Of a stretch of DNA of 64,000 nucleotides, positions 58,498 to 64,000 are shown one piece after another. This stretch comes from Actinokineospora fastidiosa. GTDB taxonomy: Bacteria > Actinomycetota > Actinomycetes > Mycobacteriales > Pseudonocardiaceae. How positions within the stretch are numbered: the first letter of the stretch is position 1; each line of letters starts with the position of its first letter. The position numbers were made by a program, and so were the translations under genes. Under the pieces are notes generated by a model, which worked only from the letters and a program-made list of their open reading frames with translations, did not search any database and was not told where the DNA came from. The stretch lies in assembly GCF_014648415.1 (NCBI RefSeq), contig NZ_BMRB01000002.1, positions 81,231 through 145,230 on the forward strand, given 5' to 3'.

Positions 58498-59346
58498 ATG
58501 TCGGGACACCGAAGGCCACCACAAGCGCGAGACCGCATGCTGGGCGCCCAGCTCCGGAGCATGCGAGTCAACCAGGCCAAACTCAGCCTCGAACGAGCAT
58601 CCGAACTCTCCCACCTGTCCCTCCCCACCCTGAGCCGCATGGAGAACGGCAAACGCCACATCACCAGCGAAGACGTCGCAGTCCTACTAACGCTCTACGG
58701 CATCCGCCCGAAGGAACGAGCCGCCCTAATCCAGGCCGCCCGCGGAGAGGTACAGGCGGGTTGGTGGCAACCACCGCCTCCGCCCGAGCTGCCCGGGCTC
58801 TGCGCACTCTCCGGGTTGCTGCCTGCCGCCTCTTCGCTAACAGAGCTCTCTTTGGGTGCGATCCCGAAGCTCCTACAGACGTACGACTACGCAGCGAGCT
58901 GCATGCATCTCAGCGGCGCCGCTTCCGCCCAGGTGGCAGCCTGGTGGAGGGTTCAGGAACGCCATCAACAAGAACTCCAACGTGTCGACTACACAGCCTT
59001 CATCCATGAGACCGCCCTTCTAACTCCCGTCGCCAACCCACATACGCTTTTCGATCAGCTAGTCAAGCTCATCGAAGCGTCAAAGCGTGGGATCGGAGTA
59101 CGCCTAGTCCGCGCCGGTCGCCAAGTAGGACTCCTTACCCATTCCTGGCTTCTGATGGAGTTTCCAAAGGAGCAACCAGTCATCCACGTGAACCTCGGCA
59201 CTAGTGGAGTATTCCTTCACGATCCCCAGACTAGTGCCTATCTTGACCTACGCACCAGGATAACCCAGAGCGCGCTCACTTCTGAACACACCAGAAGGAG
59301 CCTTCAATCCATGGTCGACCGCTTGGCGAAAACCTCATATCTGTAG
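58498..59346 (+). CDS. XRE family regulator with DUF5753 domain
   Basis: 282 residues. HTH: LGAQLRSMRVNQAKLSLERA with SELSHLSLPTLSRMENGKRH. The rest is the DUF5753 (Scr1-type) domain: IPKLLQTYDYAASCM, VAAWWRVQERHQQELQRVDY, FIHETALLTPVANPHTLFDQ, VIHVNLGTSGVFLHD. Such genes are normally followed by a DUF397 gene; none is found here, so it is an orphan. Divergent from paralogue B with 225 bp between starts, so it may share the repeat-containing promoter. GC falls along its 3' half. Confidence 0.87.
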   Translation: MSGHRRPPQARDRMLGAQLRSMRVNQAKLSLERASELSHLSLPTLSRMENGKRHITSEDVAVLLTLYGIRPKERAALIQAARGEVQAGWWQPPPPPELPGLCALSGLLPAASSLTELSLGAIPKLLQTYDYAASCMHLSGAASAQVAAWWRVQERHQQELQRVDYTAFIHETALLTPVANPHTLFDQLVKLIEASKRGIGVRLVRAGRQVGLLTHSWLLMEFPKEQPVIHVNLGTSGVFLHDPQTSAYLDLRTRITQSALTSEHTRRSLQSMVDRLAKTSYL

Positions 59347-59594
59347 CAGATGAGTCAAGGGTCGATCCGTAACCGGCGTTACCCCACTACCGCGATGGGG
59401 ATCTCCCTGTACGCCCCTTCCCGTCACTGGCGTCAACCCACAGTCGTCCACAGGCACCGCTAGGAGCTCGGCGCAACGAGCCGTCGGTCCAGCCCGTCAT
59501 CGCATGTCACCCTGGCTAAGTTCGCGGCCGCCTCAGCGATCACCAACGCAATGGAGCTTGAACCAACCAGTTCCACTTTGGAATCAAGCCCGAT

Positions 59595-60242
59595 TCACCT
59601 CGAACTTTCACCCCGTTTTGCAACAAGAGCGCATACCGAAAAGATCAGAAGAACGAAGAAGAACAAGAGGACGCCGTTATAGCCGTACGCTCCAGTCGCA
59701 TCCGCCCGCGGAGAACTGTTCGACAGAATTACCAGAAGGACAGCTAGCGTAACCACGAATGTAAGCAATGTCGCCATAGACGTCGCTTTGAATGTTTTCG
59801 GGGCGATCCACCCGACAACCTTCCGGGTGTATGAATAAAAATCCAGTCCTGATCGCCTCGAGTGCGCAAAACCGACCAGGAACAGTACTGCAGAGATGGC
59901 AACAACTACTCCATCGATCAGCAAGTGCACAAAGAGCAGTCCCCGCGCCAACCATCTATCCATCAAATTAGCGAAAAGAGCGCAGGCACAGAAGGTCGCC
60001 GCCGTTACAAAAATCCATCCTCTAAGGAGCTTGAGCGTCCGCACAAATGCTCCACTCCCTCGCGTGGAAGCCAGAGTGAGATCATTCACGTTAAAATGAA
60101 TCCCTCCAGCAATATCTTTGGCCTGCAAGGAGATTCCGTGAACATCGCCAGAAAGTTCGTTGCTAACAACTTCACCTTTCGGCAAATTCTCGTTGGTGAC
60201 AGACTTTTCTGGTGCGGGTTCCGAAGGAGTGTGGTTCGTCAT
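59595..60242 (-). CDS. Four-helix membrane protein with SGxVxGxxxQAxxIxGGIHF motif
   Basis: 215 residues. Residues 26-52 contain SNELSGDVHGISLQAKDIAG followed by GIHFN, a short motif that recurs at the N-termini of diverse actinomycete proteins, often beside NTPase or repeat domains in conflict-type loci. Four membrane helices follow (WIFVTAATFCACALFANLMD, LLFVHLLIDGVVVAISAVLF, ATLLTFVVTLAVLLVILSNS, NGVLLFFFVLLIFSVCALVA). GC is well below that of the window, suggesting recent transfer. Function unknown; a membrane effector is possible. The 60243-60742 gap has no supportable gene. Confidence 0.7.
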   Translation of the reverse strand: MTNHTPSEPAPEKSVTNENLPKGEVVSNELSGDVHGISLQAKDIAGGIHFNVNDLTLASTRGSGAFVRTLKLLRGWIFVTAATFCACALFANLMDRWLARGLLFVHLLIDGVVVAISAVLFLVGFAHSRRSGLDFYSYTRKVVGWIAPKTFKATSMATLLTFVVTLAVLLVILSNSSPRADATGAYGYNGVLLFFFVLLIFSVCALVAKRGESSR

Positions 60243-60742
60243 GCCATCACTTACTTTGTCAGTTTGGCGATCCCGTTGGCTTGATCTTACTCGGGGGACG
60301 TGCCTCCCGTGAGACAGTGGTCAACCGAACGGAGGGGCCCGCCTCGAGCGGACGAGCGGGACGACCTTCGTTTACTTGTGCCAGCCGCATCTCGGCAGGT
60401 TGACAGCTATCGTCCTTAACTCTCATGGTCATCCCGACGCGTGCCGAACCAACGCCGCGTCCCGTCCCCACCGGCCACGGCGCTCCGCGTCCAATGCGGG
60501 CTCTTCAAGTCGGTTAGCAGATGACTACAGTGCGGTCGGCGCTCCCCGCGGCATCGACCAGGACTCCCGATGTCGAAGGGTTCTCGGTTACCCGGCGGTA
60601 CGACCCCATGAGCCTACGGCGCGTTGCCGAGCTGCCACCCGTGGACGTGCCGGGGCGCTGGTCGGCGCGCTGGACCTGCGTGTACCCACCACTGGCGGTC
60701 ATTCTTCACAACAGCCGCTCAGGTTCGCCCTATTCTCTGATC

Positions 60743-61306
60743 ATGTCGAGTGGACACGTACCCCTGTGGGTTCCGTTGCTGGTCGCCATGTTTGGCATCG
60801 TGGGCGTCATCGCTGGTCAACTCGTAAGCGCGCACCGGGAGGACGTGAGGTGGCGACGAGAACAAGACCGTGAAGACCTGCGCTGGGAGCGAGAGCGGGC
60901 GCGTCGGGCTGAAGACCATGCAAACACCGTTACTATGTGCTGGCGAGATGAACGGTTACGGGTATTCACCGCCTTCCTCGCCGCGATCTCGAACGTGCGG
61001 ATCGAACTGCGACACGCCAGCGACCACGTTCGAGTCCACGAAAAGCTTCCTCAAGACCTGCGGGACCGGCTCCTCGAACTCGCCGCGACGTGTCGTGACC
61101 GTTACGCACCGCTCGGGATCATCGGGCCCGCGCAGACCCGAGACGAAGCAACCGAGCTGATCCGGATGTTCGCCGCCAACCTGACAGCGGTCTTGGACGG
61201 GCGAGCTGTCGACACCATGCCGCTGTTGACCCAGGTCCGTCGATTCGCGGAATCTGCCCGCAAAGTACTCGGGGTCCCCGACGACTCGACGCTCGACGAC
61301 AACTAA
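60743..61306 (+). CDS. Membrane-anchored coiled-coil protein
   Basis: 187 residues. A single N-terminal helix (VPLWVPLLVAMFGIVGVIAG) is followed by a charged coiled coil (HREDVRWRREQDREDLRWER) and a helical domain (RLRVFTAFLAAISNVRIELR, TRDEATELIRMFAANLTAVL). I recognise no family. ATG 60743 fits a start after an AT-rich upstream region; the frame continues upstream to 60521 without protein-like sequence. Confidence 0.6.
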   Translation: MSSGHVPLWVPLLVAMFGIVGVIAGQLVSAHREDVRWRREQDREDLRWERERARRAEDHANTVTMCWRDERLRVFTAFLAAISNVRIELRHASDHVRVHEKLPQDLRDRLLELAATCRDRYAPLGIIGPAQTRDEATELIRMFAANLTAVLDGRAVDTMPLLTQVRRFAESARKVLGVPDDSTLDDN

Positions 61307-61495
61307 CAAGTAGGAGCGCGTGTCCGTAGGCCAGAATCCAACGTCGGGGATCTCGCACCGGCTCACGGCGGCTTGGACGGGCATCGGGACGACCTCGCCG
61401 CAGGTCAGGATTCAGCTCGGCGTGCCAGCACCTATCGTGGCTTAACGCAGCACTCTCCACGCTCACAGCGGGGCCAGCCCGCCACCACAACGCCG

Positions 61496-61842
61496 AATCC
61501 CGCGTTACACCGTGCCGCCTACAGCCGTCAAGTCGGCGATGCATCAACCATGCGGGAGCAGCTTGGGCACCTCGCTCGAATGGCTGCTCGCCCACAAGTT
61601 GCGATCAATATAGTTCGATTTCCATCCATTTTCTATCCGCATCGATTAGCTCATTCACTCTTTTTGATACCGGAAACGGCAGTCAAATAGGTTGTAAGCA
61701 GGGGACTTTGCGGCCGCCTACCCATACCACCAATGCTGTCACCAAGAAGTGCGCCGAACTAATATCCCACATTAAGACGCTAACCCTTGACGGAACATCC
61801 TCGCAAGAGTTCATAAATCAGGTTCTTGCCAGCACCGTCTAG
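61496..61842 (+). pseudogene. Decayed DUF5753-type regulator fragment
   Basis: One frame (61496-61690) reads VGDASTMREQLGHLARMAAR and PQVAINIVRF, matching the DUF5753 pattern VGxxxxMREQLxHLxxMAxxPxVxIxVxPF, then stops. A second frame (61741-61842) gives KKCAELISHIKTLTLDGTSS QEFINQVLAS, like the usual DUF5753 C-terminus (LxxLALSPEESxxLIxxV). The HTH half is missing. Low GC. Sequence from 61307 to 61495 shows nothing firm apart from a short frame starting at 61320. Confidence 0.6.
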
Positions 61843-61872
61843 CGATCTGCATCACAATGCTGGTGCCCGAGA

Positions 61873-62661
61873 TCAGTCCGCCTGGTTCTTCCAGTTGCCC
61901 CGTCGAGCCTTCCGTTCCCGGACCTTGAAATCCTCTGACAGTTGGAGTTCAGCCTTAATGCCGAGGCGTTTGGCTGCCGAACGCAGTTCTCCTCGTCGTT
62001 CCTGGCGCAAGGTCAATCGGTCAACTGCCCTGGCTGCCCAGATCACGCAACAGCACGTAATAAATAGCCACGGCCGGGCATCATCCTGGGTAAACTTCAC
62101 GGGATATGTGTGCCCCCTAATGGGTTCGCCAGCCAAGTACTGGTCGATAACTCGGTACCCAGGATGAGTGTAGGAGGACAGAATCCTGTACATGGCGTAG
62201 GCTTCCTGTCCCGCCGGTGTAAGATCGTTGCAAAGTTGATGAAAATTCCGTGCCGATTGAGCGGTGAAATCCTTTGTCTTGGCGGGCGCTTCCTCCCTTT
62301 CGGCCAATGCTTCCCATCCGGCCTTAATCACGCTAGAGAGCGTCAGGTTGTGCTGCCTCTCAGACTCTGCGATGAATCCGTCGACAGCTGATGGCCAAAC
62401 GGTCAACCAGTGGGCGGTCAGAGCAAACTGAAACGCTTCGCGCGTCAGCGGAATGGACTCCAGGAACAGCTTTGTTGAACGCAGGACTAGGACTGCCGAC
62501 GCAAGTCGGTGCGCATGGGCCGCCAACGAAAAAACGGCTACCATCTGAAGCTCAGTGGTCCCCCTCTTTCCTTCAAGTTGAGCGGTCTCTACCTCCCAGT
62601 TGGCAAGCAGCGAACGAAGCATTTGCTCCAACCCCTCTTCCGAAACTTCTGTTGCGGCCAT
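61873..62661 (-). CDS. Hypothetical protein, DUF5677-like
   Basis: 262 residues, all helical. Central features AHAHRLASAVLVLRSTKLFL, ESIPLTREAFQFALTAHWLT and YRILSSYTHPGYRVIDQYLA resemble the DUF5677 type (RSxxExxxxxxWL and a SxxxHxG motif), proteins found in accessory and abortive-infection-like contexts. One hydrophobic stretch (WLFITCCCVIWAARAV) may be membrane-associated. Low GC. Function unknown; the family assignment is tentative. Confidence 0.6.
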   Translation of the reverse strand: MAATEVSEEGLEQMLRSLLANWEVETAQLEGKRGTTELQMVAVFSLAAHAHRLASAVLVLRSTKLFLESIPLTREAFQFALTAHWLTVWPSAVDGFIAESERQHNLTLSSVIKAGWEALAEREEAPAKTKDFTAQSARNFHQLCNDLTPAGQEAYAMYRILSSYTHPGYRVIDQYLAGEPIRGHTYPVKFTQDDARPWLFITCCCVIWAARAVDRLTLRQERRGELRSAAKRLGIKAELQLSEDFKVRERKARRGNWKNQAD

Positions 62662-62742
62662 GTGTACATAATCGCGCCAGCCGATCCTGTTGTTACCGCG
62701 CTATGTGCCGGTTGACCCCAATTACTCCACGCCAAGATTCGG

Positions 62743-63633
62743 TTAGATGCCCTTCCCTAGGCTCTCACCACGGCCGAACTCAGGCAATGCACGTATGAGG
62801 TGGCCTACGCGTTGCTGATCCATCATTGGCCACTGCGCGTACTGAGGCGCGAGCATGCAATGAAACGAACCACATCCGACAAGCTCCTCCAGTAGGTCGA
62901 GCGAGCTGGCGATCAGAAGCCCGAACGGCCGGAACGCGTCGCGATTCCGCAAGACCTTCGCATCCCTGTTGAGGAACACTGTCGCCCCACCACGCACCGC
63001 CGCTTCGACAAGCCTTCTGTCATAGCCAGAAGGCACTCCCTGGAGGGCGCGCTGTAGCTCCTTGTCCGGCAGACTCAGTATCCCGTCTCTCGATGGAGTG
63101 TCATCCGCAGGCAGTCCGCTGCCGACCAACCGAAGTGCAGACACGAACTCTTCAAAGGCGTTGATTCTGTTTAGCCTTCGTTCCTCGGAGAGCTCCTTCT
63201 TGGCATCACTGATTGTCTGAGGAAGGATCACAAAGCGGATATCGCGCATAATCCAAAGCGTGAGCACCAACTGTAGCCCTTCCAGTTCGGAGGAGTAGTT
63301 TTCATCGACTGTTTCGGGTAAGGGGTCACCACGCCATAGCCGGGAGCCAAATTGAAAATAGTCAAGTAGCAGGTTGGTATCCCACGCTACGTAAAGGGGC
63401 CCGCGCCCACGTCGGCCTAGAAAGAGCCGAGGCGCATCGTCGTAGACGAAGTGCGGTCCCTCAGGAATGTACATAGGTGCGCCAGTGGCCATGGACCGGC
63501 ATTCCCCAATGTCGAGCGCATCCCGCAATCGAACGGACATCTTATTGACCAAGTTGATTCCCCATCCTTCGAGTCTCCTGTACTTGGCGGTGGAGTCCAC
63601 GTAGAGGATGCTCGGCGGGTCTGGATCTGTCAT
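62743..63633 (-). CDS. PIN-like domain protein
   Basis: 296 residues from ATG 63633. LYVAWDTNLLLDYFQFG provides the first PIN-type Asp, FVILPQTISDAKKELSEERR the Glu-bearing helix, and SGYDRRLVEAAVRGGATVFL with NRDAKVL the Asp-rich C-terminal edge. PIN domains are Mg-dependent nucleases, many of them RNA-cleaving toxins. Here it is embedded in a larger protein with an N-terminal 90-residue extension and no adjacent antitoxin-like gene. Low GC. Confidence 0.65.
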   Translation of the reverse strand: MTDPDPPSILYVDSTAKYRRLEGWGINLVNKMSVRLRDALDIGECRSMATGAPMYIPEGPHFVYDDAPRLFLGRRGRGPLYVAWDTNLLLDYFQFGSRLWRGDPLPETVDENYSSELEGLQLVLTLWIMRDIRFVILPQTISDAKKELSEERRLNRINAFEEFVSALRLVGSGLPADDTPSRDGILSLPDKELQRALQGVPSGYDRRLVEAAVRGGATVFLNRDAKVLRNRDAFRPFGLLIASSLDLLEELVGCGSFHCMLAPQYAQWPMMDQQRVGHLIRALPEFGRGESLGKGI

Positions 63634-64000
63634 GGCGCGATGATCTCGCATCTGAGCTTTCGGTGACAGCGAGTTCTAACCCGCTGCAAAGATCAGGCGT
63701 AAGCCGGGAGCACAGTCAGTCCAGCGCGATGACGACGAGGGTGTGCCGCCACCCACGGTCGTGCGACATGCCTATCGTCAGTCCGACCGCGGCCATCATC
63801 GAACCATCCAGGCTTCTCGTTCGCGCGCGCACGCGCGTGTTGGGTGGTCGTGTCTACTGCACCTCGGCTTGCCTCGGCCCAACGAACGCATCGCCTCTCA
63901 CATGTTGTGCTTCGGTTCGCCCACCGAACATCTACGGGTGCTGTCGTGGCTGGCGCAACCAGTACGGACATCGGCTGACTACGGATGCCCCCCCCCCCCC
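63634..64000. other. No gene recognised; terminal C run
   Basis: I see no supportable gene in this stretch. The window ends in 13 consecutive C. Confidence 0.6.

Larger units (their letters stand above)
48449..63633. mobile_element. Integrated actinomycete element at tRNA-Leu (right end not identified)
   Basis: From the tRNA 3' end onwards come a serine recombinase, FtsK/SpoIIIE-type ATPase, DUF2637-like membrane protein, WhiB-like protein, excisionase-like HTH and XRE repressor, which is the gene set of actinomycete integrative and conjugative elements, without a visible replication initiator. Beyond 54.7 kb lies cargo, and from about 59.4 kb the DNA is clearly lower in GC. I found no second copy of the tRNA 3' end, so the right border lies beyond the window or is not a simple repeat. 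The end coordinate only marks the last recognised gene. Confidence 0.6.

Noticed and set aside
59347..59594. DUF397 gene after the DUF5753 regulator
   Set aside because: None of the frames shows the short DUF397 signature; the stretch holds no supportable gene.
61320..61448. 42-residue frame after the coiled-coil membrane protein gene
   Set aside because: A GTG start exists but there is no recognisable similarity and the region borders a pseudogene.
48500..64000. attR copy of the tRNA-Leu 3' end
   Set aside because: Visual search for the T-arm and acceptor sequence (TTCAAGTCCCCCCTCGGAC) on both strands found no second copy.

Overview
The window is high-GC actinomycete DNA, most likely from Pseudonocardiales (Actinosynnema/Saccharothrix/Lentzea-like). 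The inference rests on a mycothiol-dependent isomerase-type protein, MptB mannosyltransferase, an F420-dependent LLM oxidoreductase, a WhiB-like protein, DUF3090/SCO1664/DUF3097 family proteins, DUF5753 regulators and many GTG/TTG starts with 4-nt overlaps. No species can be named from the sequence alone.

Layout. 1-7.0 kb: a partial MDMPI-like gene, a VOC protein translationally coupled to a frameshifted ECF41-type sigma factor, a large Ala-rich coiled-coil protein, a reductase/TetR divergent pair, a DUF4383 membrane protein, an RluA pseudouridine synthase and a tyrosine recombinase. 7.0-7.4 kb: two sites with the 11-6-11 layout of Xer recombination sites; the second (7346-7373) closely resembles an actinobacterial chromosomal dif site. 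7.4-18.9 kb: ordinary accessory metabolism and regulators (AraC, HSL-type esterase, STAS protein, adenosine deaminase-like protein, WYL regulator, sucrase-ferredoxin protein, two winged-helix proteins, Rrf2 plus AhpD-like pair, TetR plus methyltransferase with clear operators). 19-24.3 kb: SPFH/NfeD pair, DUF3097, an ECF sigma coupled to a two-domain VOC protein, SCO1664 family and DUF3090.

24.4-39 kb: S9 peptidase, LD-carboxypeptidase, metallo-hydrolase, reductase, ribbon-helix-helix/Clp-N fusion, MptB, a complete five-part peptide ABC transporter divergent from a DppA-like D-aminopeptidase, a dead subtilase and a PH-domain membrane protein. Peptidoglycan-peptide or D-peptide salvage is a plausible common theme. 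This block separates genes (DUF3090 and SCO1664 family on one side; MSMEG_4193-type phosphatase, uppP and LLM on the other) that are neighbours in mycobacteria. 39-48.3 kb: those housekeeping genes, aldo/keto reductase, a 1-kb gene-free repeat-rich gap, lipoprotein/DUF5703, DUF2231, a hydrolase lacking its serine nucleophile and an M20 peptidase.

48.4-64 kb: tRNA-Leu(GAG) carrying an integrated actinomycete element: a frameshifted serine recombinase whose 3' end runs into the tRNA, an overlapping excisionase-WhiB-membrane-DUF2637-FtsK transfer operon, an XRE repressor with repeated candidate operators, then a striking module: two paralogous large proteins, each with a different N-terminal HTH but the same C-terminal Nudix-like domain, convergent around a cupin gene, each preceded by tandem 11-12-bp TGCAC-containing repeats. 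I consider this module the best candidate for an undescribed system. It is followed by an orphan DUF5753 regulator and a lower-GC cargo segment (membrane proteins, a DUF5677-like protein, a PIN-like protein, a decayed DUF5753 gene). The right attachment site is not in the window.
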